Shown: positions 1-8,897 of the stretch, one piece after another
Numbering within the stretch: position 1 is the first letter of the stretch
Layout of the letters: every line of letters starts with the position of its first letter
Source: Robiginitomaculum sp.
GTDB lineage: Bacteria > Pseudomonadota > Alphaproteobacteria > Caulobacterales > Maricaulaceae
Direction of reading: 5' to 3'
NCBI GenBank assembly: GCA_030949705.1
Contig: JAUZSF010000019.1
Coordinates: forward strand, 123,601-187,600
Length of the DNA stretch: 64,000 nt
The notes under the pieces: generated by a model
Databases searched by the model: none
Told to the model about the DNA's origin: nothing
The model's input: the letters and a program-made list of their open reading frames with translations, nothing else
Translations under genes and position numbers: made by a program

Positions 1-1
1 G

Positions 2-364
2 CGCGCGCCGCCACTCTCTTCCCCAAAGAGGCCAAGGCCAATCAGCCGATCTTTTTTGAAAAAAGATGGCACAGCCCGCACCGTAAGCGCGGTGCTCAGC
101 ACCTTAAAATCCGCCCATGCTCCCCAGGAAACGGTTATTGCAAACCTGGCCGATACGGCCAGGGCCGTCGCCCCGGCCGTTGGCCCAGCCATCCGGCCCT
201 TTATGCCCCACAGCACGTTTCTAAACGCCTTTGGCGGCCCGGTTCTGCACCTCACCCCCGCGATCCTGCAAATCCTCTCTGAGCTTTCCGCCCCGCAAAG
301 AAGTACGGATGAAGATCAGGACCAGTCTTCACATGTGAAAAGAACCCGTCCTGACATACGATAA
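2..364 (+). CDS. 3' end of an unknown gene, cut by the window edge
   Basis: An open frame enters from the left edge and stops with TAA at 362-364, giving about 120 codons. Codon choice is like the neighbours (many GCC, ATC, CTG), so this is probably the real C-terminus of a longer protein. The first part is rich in Pro, Arg and Ser. The middle, around 'VIANLADTARAVAP', looks helical and Ala-rich, and the tail is acidic then basic. A TTG at 56 could act as an internal start but has no clear ribosome site. I recognise no domain. A frameshift near the poly-T/poly-A stretch at 52-64 cannot be excluded, because frame 1 is also open there. Confidence 0.4.
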   Translation, partial: RAPPLSSPKRPRPISRSFLKKDGTARTVSAVLSTLKSAHAPQETVIANLADTARAVAPAVGPAIRPFMPHSTFLNAFGGPVLHLTPAILQILSELSAPQRSTDEDQDQSSHVKRTRPDIR

Positions 365-438
365 AACCGGATTGGCAAGACTTCATTAAGCATAGCAAGC
401 GACACTGTAGGTTGCCCCCAATTGCCCAGAGGTCTCTC

Positions 439-1584
439 ATGTCTGTTTCTGCCATGCGCTCAAAGCTCACCGAGGATGATGTTCGTCGCCTTGTCAAAGG
501 CAAAAGCGACGAAGAACGTGCCATTGCGGCCCATAAAATCTGCCGGGCCATCGATCAGGGACCATTGTCACGGCGGGAACGCCAAAGCGCTGAAGCCATT
601 ATGGAAATCATGTCCAGGGATGCCGCCGAACTGGTGCGGCGCTCGCTGGCGGTAACCTTGAAAAACTCGCCAAATTTGCCACGCAAGCTCGCCAAAAAAC
701 TGGCTGCCGATATTGATTCCATTGCCTTTCCCGTCATCACCTCCTCGCCCTCCCTGACTGATGATGACCTGATCGAAGTGGTGCGTTCTGGGGCGGCTCT
801 GCGCCAGGTGGCCGTGGCCAAACGCAAGCATGTTTCTTCCAAAGTAGTAAATGTTTTGGTGGCCGAAGGCCGCGAAGTGGCGGTTACTACAGCGCTTCGT
901 AATAACAGTGCTGAATTTGATACTGCCGCTTTTGATGTGGTGCTAGGGCGTTTTGGGGATCGCGCCAAGGTAACGGACGCCTTTATCGACCGCGATGCCC
1001 TGCCGGTGCATATCTCTGAAAAACTGGTTTCCCTGATTAGTGATGAAGCCATTGGCCGCCTGATGAAGCGCCATGAATTGCCACCGCAATTGGCCGTCGA
1101 GCTGGCCGAGGGCGCCCGCGAACGGGCCACCATTGACCTGGTTGATCAGGCCGGACGGGCCAAGGACATGCGCCGTTTTGTACAGCAATTGCATTTGAAT
1201 GGCCGCCTCAGCCCGTCCATTATTCTGCGAGGGCTATGCACAGGACACATTGTATTTGTGGAATGGGCATTGGCTGAACTGGCCGCCATTCCGCACCAGC
1301 GCGCCTGGTTGATGATCCACGATGCCGGCACCTTGGGCCTGCGCGCCATTTATGAACGCGCCGGCATGCCACAACGCCTCTATGCGGCCTTTCGTGCCGG
1401 TATCGATATTTATCATGCCATGGATTATGATGGTGGCAGCAAAGATCGCGAGCGTTTCTCCAAACGCATGATGGAACGGGTGCTGACCCAGTTCCAGGCC
1501 TTGCCTCGCGAAGAGCTGGACTATCTTCTGGACAAGCTGGATGCCAATGACCAGGACGTCAGCCAACAGGCAAATGCGGCCTAA
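439..1584 (+). CDS. DUF2336 domain-containing protein
   Basis: 381 aa, cytoplasmic, almost entirely helical, with repeated HEAT-like helical pairs rich in Ala, Arg and Asp ('SDEERAIAAHKICRAID' near the N-terminus). This pattern and length fit the alphaproteobacterial DUF2336 family, whose function is unknown. I chose the ATG at 439, which has AGAGG about 6 bases upstream, over an in-frame TTG at 412. There is no signal peptide or membrane segment. It stands alone, with 292 bp to the next gene, so context gives no clue to its role. The family assignment rests on recognising the pattern and not on a catalytic motif. Confidence 0.7.
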   Translation: MSVSAMRSKLTEDDVRRLVKGKSDEERAIAAHKICRAIDQGPLSRRERQSAEAIMEIMSRDAAELVRRSLAVTLKNSPNLPRKLAKKLAADIDSIAFPVITSSPSLTDDDLIEVVRSGAALRQVAVAKRKHVSSKVVNVLVAEGREVAVTTALRNNSAEFDTAAFDVVLGRFGDRAKVTDAFIDRDALPVHISEKLVSLISDEAIGRLMKRHELPPQLAVELAEGARERATIDLVDQAGRAKDMRRFVQQLHLNGRLSPSIILRGLCTGHIVFVEWALAELAAIPHQRAWLMIHDAGTLGLRAIYERAGMPQRLYAAFRAGIDIYHAMDYDGGSKDRERFSKRMMERVLTQFQALPREELDYLLDKLDANDQDVSQQANAA

Positions 1585-1666
1585 GCATGACTTTTTCTTG
1601 TGCTACCGCGACGCTAAAGCTCGCTATTTGAGCACATAATTTTCTTTTCAAATGGTTCGGCTTTAC

Positions 1667-1686
1667 CCCCACCATACGGGGTGGGG
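1667..1686. terminator. GC-rich hairpin downstream of the DUF2336 gene
   Basis: Perfect 7-bp stem CCCCACC/GGTGGGG with a 6-base loop. No T-run follows, so an intrinsic terminator is only a guess. It could be part of the repeat-bearing gap 1585-1876, which otherwise contains only the REP-like element and no credible gene. Confidence 0.3.
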
Positions 1687-1709
1687 TTAGAGTATATTGA
1701 TAGCCATGG

Positions 1710-1772
1710 CCCTCATACTGAGGAGTCCTGAGGCGGTGCGCAGCGCCCGCGAAGGGCCTCGAAGTATGCAGG
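1710..1772. repeat. REP-like palindromic repeat, first copy
   Basis: The element begins CCTCATACTGAGG and ends CCTCGAAGTATG, so its ends pair imperfectly (CATACT/AGTATG and GAGG/CCTC). The same two end motifs recur at 39907-39945 in the same order with a shorter centre. It lies wholly between genes. This is the usual form of short extragenic palindromic repeats in alphaproteobacteria. Confidence 0.65.
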
Positions 1773-1876
1773 AACGCAAACCTTTAACTGTATAAAATGC
1801 TCACTTTGCGAAGTGTTTTCGTTCATAAGCATGCACGATCTTTTTGGGCGCGCCACAGTGAAGGATCTAGCGCGAT

Positions 1877-3133
1877 ATGGATAAACTGTTTTCCCGGCCC
1901 GCCGGTGTGGTGTTTGCCTCGACCATTGGCACCGCCATTGGCATCACCTCGACCATTGTGGCGATCCTGGGCCTGGTGTTGGTACCCATCGCGGACGAGT
2001 TTAATCTGCCCCGTTCCAGTATTTCCCTGGTCTTCTTTATCCTCGCCATTTGCAGTGCCCTGATTTATCCGGTGATTGGCCATCTGGCCGATAAATACGG
2101 GGCCCGTATTGTGATCATGATTGGTCACCTGTTGTTTGTAGCCTCTTTGTTCGCAGTTTCGCTGGCCCGCAATATTGGCGAATTCTACACAGCCTTTGTA
2201 TTTATTGGCCTTAGCGGCTCTGTCCTTGGCCCCATCCTTTTTACCAAAATCATTGCCGGCTGGTTTGACCGCTATCGCGGCTTCTTTTTGGGCATTATCA
2301 GCGGCGTTGGCTATGGCATCGGCAGTACGCTGATGCCGATCTTTGCCGTGTTTGTGCTCTCTGATCACACCTGGCGCACGACCTATCAGGCCATTGCCGT
2401 TCTGGTGCTGATCATCGGTTTTCCCGCGATTTTTTTCTTTTTGCGCAACCCGCCGGATCCGTTGCCAGAAAAAACCCATATGCGCATAAAAGGCGTGGCC
2501 GAAATCCCCGGTCTGACCCTGAGCGAAGCGGTTAAAACCCGCGCCTTCTGGATGGTGATGCTGGCCATTTCGATCTGTTCAGGCTGTATGTTGGCGGTCT
2601 TTACCCATACGGTACCCATATTGATGGACCGGGGCCTGCCGGTGGTCGAGGCCACCAGCGTGCTTTCCACGTTTGCACTTTTTACCGTGTTTGGACAGAT
2701 CGGCACCGGATTTCTGCTGGACCATTTTCGCCGCCCCAATTTGATCGCACCGTTCTTTTTTATCCCGGTCATTGGCCTGCCCTTGCTGATGACGGCCACG
2801 CAAACGCCCTTTTTACTCTTGTCCGGGGCCCTGATGGGCCTGGGCATGGGTACCGAGTTCGGCCTGTTGCCGTTTTGCCTGTCCCGTTATTTTGGCCTGA
2901 AGGCCTATGGCAGAATATCCGGACTGGTCTATGGCATTATTGCCCTGACCAACGGGTTTTTCCCGGTCCTGATGGATGTAGGCTTTGATTTACGCGGCAG
3001 CTATGTCAGCGCCATTAATGTGGTGGTTGGCGTGATGGTCATCGGCACGCTATTGATCGCATTTTTGCCTGATTTTAAAACCGTATCCAGACTCTATCTG
3101 GACCCCGTCAAATCGGCAAAAAGTGATGGATAA
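1877..3133 (+). CDS. MFS family transporter
   Basis: 418 aa with about twelve hydrophobic segments in two blocks of six, separated by a polar loop around residues 195-215. The loop after the second helix carries 'GHLADKYGAR', a good match to the major facilitator signature (G-x-L-a-D-r-x-G-r). The overall pattern resembles the monocarboxylate/oxalate-formate antiporter branch, so a small organic anion is a reasonable but unproven substrate. It acts in the inner membrane. The ATG at 1877 has AAGGA upstream. No enzyme gene is adjacent to suggest the substrate. Confidence 0.8.
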   Translation: MDKLFSRPAGVVFASTIGTAIGITSTIVAILGLVLVPIADEFNLPRSSISLVFFILAICSALIYPVIGHLADKYGARIVIMIGHLLFVASLFAVSLARNIGEFYTAFVFIGLSGSVLGPILFTKIIAGWFDRYRGFFLGIISGVGYGIGSTLMPIFAVFVLSDHTWRTTYQAIAVLVLIIGFPAIFFFLRNPPDPLPEKTHMRIKGVAEIPGLTLSEAVKTRAFWMVMLAISICSGCMLAVFTHTVPILMDRGLPVVEATSVLSTFALFTVFGQIGTGFLLDHFRRPNLIAPFFFIPVIGLPLLMTATQTPFLLLSGALMGLGMGTEFGLLPFCLSRYFGLKAYGRISGLVYGIIALTNGFFPVLMDVGFDLRGSYVSAINVVVGVMVIGTLLIAFLPDFKTVSRLYLDPVKSAKSDG

Positions 3134-3179
3134 TCGCTTTGACTGCAAAAAAGCTGCAATAAAATGTGCCTTGTGACAC

Positions 3180-3202
3180 AAAAGTGAACGTCGTTCACTT
3201 TT
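3180..3202. promoter_or_regulatory. 23-bp perfect palindrome upstream of the RND efflux genes (candidate operator)
   Basis: Eleven bases on each side of a central T at 3191 are perfectly complementary; the core is TGAACGTCGTTCA. The one-base centre cannot form a hairpin loop, so a dimeric protein binding site is more likely than a terminator. It lies 151 bp before the adaptor gene. TetR-type repressors often bind such sites upstream of RND pumps, but no regulator gene lies nearby. Confidence 0.55.
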
Positions 3203-3353
3203 CAAACGCCGTTTAAGTCCCTATATGCATATCGGGCATGCGCGACTGAACAGGTCCTATAAGGTTTTGGCGCTGCTCAATAGAATAAACATATGATACA
3301 TCAAAACCTGAAGAGTCACAAGACGAGCGCCGGGCAAGGAAAAGAAAAGCGAA

Positions 3354-4481
3354 ATGTTTAAAATTCGTGCCATAGTATATGCTGGGATGCCCCTGCTGGC
3401 GGCACTGTTGCTGGGGGCTGTGTTTTTAAGTGCACAGGCCCAGGACGAAACCCGCGAAGCAACCCCATTTGGCGTACCGGTTCAAAAAATCAAACAAAGC
3501 CAGAGCACTAAAATCACCACCAGTTATGCCGGGGTTATCCGTGCACGTCGTACCAGCCAGTTGGGCTTTGAGCGTGGCGGTCTGGTCGTTTCGGTCAGCG
3601 CCGATCTTGGCAAACATGTGCACCAGGGCGATGTATTGGCCCGTCTCGACAGTGAGGCCCTGCGGGCTGACCTAGCGGCGGCAAGGGCCAGTGTTAATCA
3701 GGCAGAGGCGCAACGCCGGATCGCGCAATCCACCTATACCCGCCAAAAGGCCCTGTTGGCCAAGGGCCATATTTCCGCCCAGCGTCTGGAAGAAATTGAT
3801 GCCAAACTGCTGGCTGCTGATGCAGCACAGCGCGTTGCCGAAGCCCAGGTAAAAACCTTGCAGGCACGCCTGGCGCGCTTACAGATTATTGCCCCCTATG
3901 ACGGGGTCATTGCGGAACGCTATATCGATGAAGGCTCCATAGCGACTTCGGGGGCGCCGGTCTTTACCCTGGTCGAAGACGCCATATTGGAGGTGCGCGT
4001 AGGCTTGCCCACCACCCGTTTGGCAGATATAAAAATTGGCGAGATATTTGATTTTTCAACAGCAGGAACACAATTCAAAGCCAGATTGCGTGGCCTCAGT
4101 GGCAAGGTGGATACCACCACCCAGACCGTCAGCGCCCTGTTTGATGTAGAGCCCGGCGCCGGTACGCTGGTTCCCGGGCAAAGTGCGCGGCTGATGCTGG
4201 ACGTACCGCTGGAACAGGCTGGCTTCTGGGTCCCCATCAGCGCCCTTCGTGAAGACCGGCGCGGCCTGTGGTCCTTGTTTGCACTGGACAACAGCCCCGC
4301 CAATGATGGGCTCTATATCCTGACCCCGCGTCTGGTCGAAGTACTTTATGCCGGGGCAGAGCAGGTCTATGTGCGCGGCCCGGTCAAAGACGGCACATTG
4401 ATCCTGGCCGGCGGCAATCAAAGCGTCAGCGCCGGCATGTCGGTGGTTCCGGCCACCCCGAACCAGTCCGGCCAGCCATGA
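3354..4481 (+). CDS. RND efflux periplasmic adaptor (membrane fusion protein)
   Basis: 375 aa. The N-terminus has a basic start and a hydrophobic stretch ending near 'SAQAQD', which looks like a signal peptide. The following order is typical of HlyD/MexA adaptors: a first lipoyl half around residues 60-90 ('LGKHVHQGDVLARLDSEAL'), an Ala/Gln-rich coiled-coil hairpin around 90-160, a second lipoyl half ('APYDGVIAERYIDEGS'), then beta-barrel and membrane-proximal domains. It would link the inner-membrane pump to an outer-membrane channel. The ATG at 3354 follows AAGGAAAAG. Its stop overlaps the start of the pump gene, so the two are co-translated. No TolC-type gene is present here. Confidence 0.9.
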   Translation: MFKIRAIVYAGMPLLAALLLGAVFLSAQAQDETREATPFGVPVQKIKQSQSTKITTSYAGVIRARRTSQLGFERGGLVVSVSADLGKHVHQGDVLARLDSEALRADLAAARASVNQAEAQRRIAQSTYTRQKALLAKGHISAQRLEEIDAKLLAADAAQRVAEAQVKTLQARLARLQIIAPYDGVIAERYIDEGSIATSGAPVFTLVEDAILEVRVGLPTTRLADIKIGEIFDFSTAGTQFKARLRGLSGKVDTTTQTVSALFDVEPGAGTLVPGQSARLMLDVPLEQAGFWVPISALREDRRGLWSLFALDNSPANDGLYILTPRLVEVLYAGAEQVYVRGPVKDGTLILAGGNQSVSAGMSVVPATPNQSGQP

Positions 4482-7400
4482 GCAAGCTGTTTTACGACAA
4501 TCCCCGTCTGGCCATCCTGACGGTTTTTCTGGTACTGGCCGCCGGTATCGGGGCCTTGCTGACCCTGGGACGTCAGGAAGACCCGACGCTTTCCGAGCGC
4601 TTTGCGGTGCTGGTTACCGCCTTTCCGGGGGCCTCGGCCGAACGCACCGAAGCGCTGATCACCGAGCCATTGGAACGTTCATTACAGGAACTGGTTGAGG
4701 TCAGAAAGCTCAATTCCACCAGCCGCAACGGCCAGTCCGTAATCTCGATCGAACTGAAAGAACGGTTTCGCGGGGAAAAGGTGGAACCAGCCTGGACGCT
4801 GGTGCGCGAACAGATCAACAAGGCCAAACTGTTTATGCCGCCCGGGGCCAGCGAACCGGATTTGCGCCGCCAGCATATTGGGGCCGACACCATCATTGTG
4901 GCATTTTCGATCGATGATGAAGATCTGAGCGCCATGCCCATTCTGTCGCGACTGGCCCGGGATCTGGAGCAACGCTTTCAGATCATGCCCGGCACCGATG
5001 AAACCAAGGTATTTGGTGCGGTTGAAGAAGAAATTCGGGTTGAGGCCAATCAGGACACCCTAACCGCGCTGGGTCTGGATACCGCCGGTTTGTCGCGCCT
5101 GATCGCGGCTGCCGATGCCAAAACCCCCGCCGGGCGCGTACGCAGCTCAGGGTATAATCTGTCAGTTGAAATTGCCGGCGAATTTGACGGCGTTTCGCGC
5201 ATTCGTGCCATCCCGGTGCGTACCGGCACGGACGGCAGCGTTACCCGCGTTGGTGATATTGCCCTGGTCACCAAAAGCATCCGTACCCCCGAAGAATCCC
5301 GTGCCTATAACGACGGTAAACGGGTGGTAATGGTGTCAGCCTATGCCACCCCCAATCAGCGGGTGGATTTGTGGACCAAAAGTGCCCTGGAAATTGTAGA
5401 TAATATCAGCACCGCTTTGCCGCCGGGCATTCATCTGGATGTCATTTTTCAACAAGAACATTATGTCAATCAACGCCTGATCGGGCTTTCCATCAATCTG
5501 GCCTTTTCCGCCCTGATTGTGTTTCTGATTACCTTTCTGGCCATGGGCTGGCGCGCCTCGCTGATTGTTGGCAGTGCGCTCCCCCTGACGGTACTGATGC
5601 TGTTGGCATTGTTTAAGTTCACCGGCGCGCCTTTGCATCAGATGTCGGTCACCGGCATTGTCATAGCCTTGGGTCTCTTGATTGATACCGCCATTGTGAT
5701 GGTGGATGAATACGAGCTGATGCGGCGACGGGGCCTTGGCCCCTCGGATGCCATTGCCACGGCCTCCAAACAATTATTTGTGCCGTTGCTGGCCTCTACC
5801 CTGACCACCATGTTTGCCTTTGCCCCCATTGCCCTGATGCCCGGGGGCGCGGGGGAATTCATCGGTATGATGGGGGTTTCGGTGATCTTTGCCGTGGGCT
5901 CGTCCTTTGTGCTGGCCATGACCTTGATCCCTGCCTTTGCCGCCTGGTTTGATTACGAGCCAGACCCCGATGCCCCGCACCAGTTCTGGCGCTCTGGCTT
6001 GACCTCCAAAACCGTTGCCAACGCCTATCGCGCGGTGCTGGATTTCATCATCAAACACCCTTGGAGCGGGATAATCGCCGGATCGATTGTACCGTTGGTG
6101 GGCTTTGTGGCGGTAACCACCTTGCCCATGCAGTTCTTTCCCCCCGTGGATCGGGACATGTTTCAGTTACAAGTGGTGATGGCACCCGGCAGTTCCATTG
6201 ATCTGACCACAAAACGCACCAAGCAAATTCGCCAGCTCATACTGGAAGAGCCCGACATTCTGCACGTCAGTTGGGTTATCGGCAGCGCGGCCCCCAAGGT
6301 TTATTACAATGTCTTTTCTGCCGGGGCCATCAGCCCGGACCGGGCCACGGGCTTTGTCACCACCACTTCGGCCGATGCCACCCACAAGGCGGTAATCGAC
6401 ATTCAGGAAAAAGTGCGCACCGCCTTCCCCGATGCGCGAGTGCTGGCCCTGCCTTTTGAACAAGGGCCACCAAATGAGGCACCGATCGAGCTGACCATAT
6501 CGGGGCCAAACTTTGCCATGCTGGACCGCATTGGGGCGCAATTGCGCGCCATCTTGTCCCGCACCCCCGGCATCACCTATACCGCCTCGGATTTACAAAT
6601 GGGCGAGCCAGTGGCCCAGATCAATGCCGATGAAACCGCCGCCCGACGTGCTGGCATGGCACTGACGGAAATGGCGCGGCAAATCAATGATGCCTTCGAA
6701 GGGGTTACCGGCGGCAGTGTTCAGGAAGGGGTGGAGCGCATTCCCGTGCGGGTGATTGCCAGTGATGCCATGCGCAGCAACCTTGCCAATGCCGGCTCTT
6801 TGTCCCTGCCCTCGGCCCGCAACCAAGGCACATTGGGCACCCCCAGTGATGCTCTGGGCGAAGTGGTTCTGGTCCCTAAAATTTCAGTGATCAAGCGTTT
6901 GAACGGGCGGCGGATCAACAAGATCAGTGGCTATCTGGAGCCATATTTATTACCCGACACCGTACAGCAAGACTTTAACCGGCGCCTGGCGGCCAGTGAT
7001 TTTGTCTTGCCGGATGGCTATCAGCTTAGCATTGGCGGCGAGGCCGAAGAACGCAATGATGCCATGGGCAATCTGTTATCTTCGGCCTTGCCCTTGCTGA
7101 TCCTGATTGTTGGCGCCGTGGTGCTGGCGTTTAATTCATTTTCCTATGCCGCCATTGTCGGCATGAATGGGTTTTTATCCGTTGGGCTGGCACTTTTTGG
7201 GATCTGGTTTTTTGGCCAGACCATGGGCTTTATGGCTATTGTCGGGGTGATGGGTCTGGTGGGGCTGGCGATCAATGGCACCATTGTGGTGCTCTCGGCG
7301 CTCAAAGCCAATGAAAAGGCCAAGGCGGGCTGTCCGATCCAGACCCGTGAAACCGTGGTTGATGCCACCCGTCATATTATCGCCACCACCTTGACCACCA

Positions 7401-7666
7401 TTGGCGGGTTTATTCCGCTTTTGATGTTTGGAGACAGTTTTTGGGGTCCTCTGGCCACGGCCATTGCCGGTGGCGTTGCCGGATCGGCGGTGCTGGCCCT
7501 GATCACCGCGCCGGCGGCCTTTGTTCTGTTGGCGCGGGCGCGTCATAAAAACAAGGCGCGAGTGGCCAAAATCAAAGAGAGTAAAAAACTGGCCGTTGCC
7601 AAAATGCGCGAGGCCTTGAAAGCTGCCCACGCCAAAAGCCGGGGCGAGGTGGGCCGGAGCCAGTAA
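4478..7666 (+). CDS. RND efflux pump, inner-membrane permease (AcrB/MexB superfamily)
   Basis: 1062 aa, the usual size. There is one N-terminal transmembrane helix, a large periplasmic domain, a membrane block around residues 335-500, a second periplasmic domain, and a final membrane block around 865-1015. The fourth helix carries 'GLLIDTAIVMVDE'. In AcrB the matching segment has two adjacent aspartates that relay protons; here the first Asp is kept and the second is Thr, as in several non-AcrB branches. The tail is Lys/Ala-rich. The start overlaps the adaptor stop (ATGA). Substrate is unknown; drugs, detergents or lipids are typical for the family. Confidence 0.9.
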   Translation: MSKLFYDNPRLAILTVFLVLAAGIGALLTLGRQEDPTLSERFAVLVTAFPGASAERTEALITEPLERSLQELVEVRKLNSTSRNGQSVISIELKERFRGEKVEPAWTLVREQINKAKLFMPPGASEPDLRRQHIGADTIIVAFSIDDEDLSAMPILSRLARDLEQRFQIMPGTDETKVFGAVEEEIRVEANQDTLTALGLDTAGLSRLIAAADAKTPAGRVRSSGYNLSVEIAGEFDGVSRIRAIPVRTGTDGSVTRVGDIALVTKSIRTPEESRAYNDGKRVVMVSAYATPNQRVDLWTKSALEIVDNISTALPPGIHLDVIFQQEHYVNQRLIGLSINLAFSALIVFLITFLAMGWRASLIVGSALPLTVLMLLALFKFTGAPLHQMSVTGIVIALGLLIDTAIVMVDEYELMRRRGLGPSDAIATASKQLFVPLLASTLTTMFAFAPIALMPGGAGEFIGMMGVSVIFAVGSSFVLAMTLIPAFAAWFDYEPDPDAPHQFWRSGLTSKTVANAYRAVLDFIIKHPWSGIIAGSIVPLVGFVAVTTLPMQFFPPVDRDMFQLQVVMAPGSSIDLTTKRTKQIRQLILEEPDILHVSWVIGSAAPKVYYNVFSAGAISPDRATGFVTTTSADATHKAVIDIQEKVRTAFPDARVLALPFEQGPPNEAPIELTISGPNFAMLDRIGAQLRAILSRTPGITYTASDLQMGEPVAQINADETAARRAGMALTEMARQINDAFEGVTGGSVQEGVERIPVRVIASDAMRSNLANAGSLSLPSARNQGTLGTPSDALGEVVLVPKISVIKRLNGRRINKISGYLEPYLLPDTVQQDFNRRLAASDFVLPDGYQLSIGGEAEERNDAMGNLLSSALPLLILIVGAVVLAFNSFSYAAIVGMNGFLSVGLALFGIWFFGQTMGFMAIVGVMGLVGLAINGTIVVLSALKANEKAKAGCPIQTRETVVDATRHIIATTLTTIGGFIPLLMFGDSFWGPLATAIAGGVAGSAVLALITAPAAFVLLARARHKNKARVAKIKESKKLAVAKMREALKAAHAKSRGEVGRSQ

Positions 7667-7746
7667 ACACTTTGTGAGCATTCCCCTGATGCAATCTATG
7701 CGCAGAAGGCTTATATGGGCAGCATGAGGCCAGATTGGAGAACATA

Positions 7747-8556
7747 ATGGCGCATCTAGTTGACGTATCCAACGACCCGGGCGGCAGCTCTGTCTGGTCA
7801 CGATTGCGGGTTGAGGCCGCCACGGTGGCTGCCGGTGAGCCGATTTTGGCCTCCATGCTGCACGCGGTCATTCTCAATCACGACCGGCTGGAAGATGCCC
7901 TGTCTTATCTGCTGGCCTCCAAAGTTGGCGGCGAGAACATGAATGTCATGCAGGTGCGTGAAATCTGTGATCAGGCCCTTCGTGAAGATCCCACCATCAT
8001 TACCAAGGTCGAGGCCGATGCCATGGCCGTGCTGGAACGCGATCCCGCCTGCAAGGGATTTTTGCAAACCTTTTTGTATTACAAAGGATTCCTGGCACTA
8101 CAGGCACAACGGATATCGCACCAGCTCTGGCATGATGAACGCCAGACCCTGGCGCTTTATATGCAAAGCCGGGTATCGGAACTGTTTGCCATCGATATCC
8201 ATCCGGCCACCCGCATCGGATCGGGCATTATGATGGACCATGCCACCGGCATCGTCATTGGCGAAACCGCACAAGTGGGCGATGATGTTTCCATTATGCA
8301 GGATGTCACCCTGGGCGGAACGGGATCCCATCGCGGCGATCGCCATCCCAAGATTATGGACGGGGTGCTGGTTGGCGCCGGGGCCAAGGTGCTGGGCAAT
8401 ATCACCGTAGGTCACCATGCGCGCATCGCCGCCTGTTCGGTGGTGCTTAAAGATGTTCCCCCCGGCTGCACTGTGGCGGGCATTCCGGCCAAGCCCGTGG
8501 GCGAATGCTGTCCGGAACCGGCCAAAAGCATGAATCATATGCTGGAAGAGGATTGA
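7747..8556 (+). CDS. cysE: Serine O-acetyltransferase
   Basis: 269 aa. Transfers acetyl from acetyl-CoA to L-serine, making O-acetylserine for cysteine synthesis. An N-terminal helical domain is followed by a left-handed beta-helix of hexapeptide repeats from about residue 150. Signature stretches include 'DIHPATRIGSGIMMDHATG' and 'DVTLGGTG', with the catalytic His in 'MDHATG'. The ATG at 7747 has GGAG seven bases upstream; the TTG at 7735 overlaps that site and was rejected. It stands alone after the RND genes; a DUF3126 gene follows. Confidence 0.93.
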   Translation: MAHLVDVSNDPGGSSVWSRLRVEAATVAAGEPILASMLHAVILNHDRLEDALSYLLASKVGGENMNVMQVREICDQALREDPTIITKVEADAMAVLERDPACKGFLQTFLYYKGFLALQAQRISHQLWHDERQTLALYMQSRVSELFAIDIHPATRIGSGIMMDHATGIVIGETAQVGDDVSIMQDVTLGGTGSHRGDRHPKIMDGVLVGAGAKVLGNITVGHHARIAACSVVLKDVPPGCTVAGIPAKPVGECCPEPAKSMNHMLEED

Positions 8557-8625
8557 AGCCCTCTTCCCAAGGCTTTAGTTTATAAGTGATTCAAAATACC
8601 GCCCCCTTTGGCGCCGGAGAGACCC

Positions 8626-8841
8626 ATGACCAATGAAGAAATCGCCCGCTTGCAGGATTACCTGTGCAAAAAGGTAAATCCGGCCATCACCTTGCGTCGT
8701 CGCGGCAAAAAGGACGATTCGGTTGAGGCCTATATTGGGGATGAATTCTTTGCCCTTCTTTTCAAGGATGATGAAGACCCATCCGATATTTCCTATAATC
8801 TGGATATGGCCATTTTGGCCATGGACCTGGACGAAGCCTGA
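8626..8841 (+). CDS. DUF3126 family small protein
   Basis: 71 aa, acidic, soluble, with the patterns 'LQDYLCKKVNPAITL', 'VEAYIGDEFFALLFKDDED' and a C-terminal acidic 'MDLDEA'. Length and pattern match the alphaproteobacterial DUF3126 family, which has no known function. The ATG at 8626 has GGAGAG at the right distance; an upstream TTG is less likely. It lies 70 bp after cysE, and the pairing may reflect co-transcription. Confidence 0.7.
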   Translation: MTNEEIARLQDYLCKKVNPAITLRRRGKKDDSVEAYIGDEFFALLFKDDEDPSDISYNLDMAILAMDLDEA

Positions 8842-8897
8842 GGATAATCTTTTTGCGAGGGACGTAGACGGTATCGACCGTAAACGTGGAGGCCATT

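Noticed and set aside
3135..3179. Intrinsic terminator after the MFS gene
   Set aside because: Only a weak TGCA pairing around an A-run is seen; the strong palindrome that follows has no loop.
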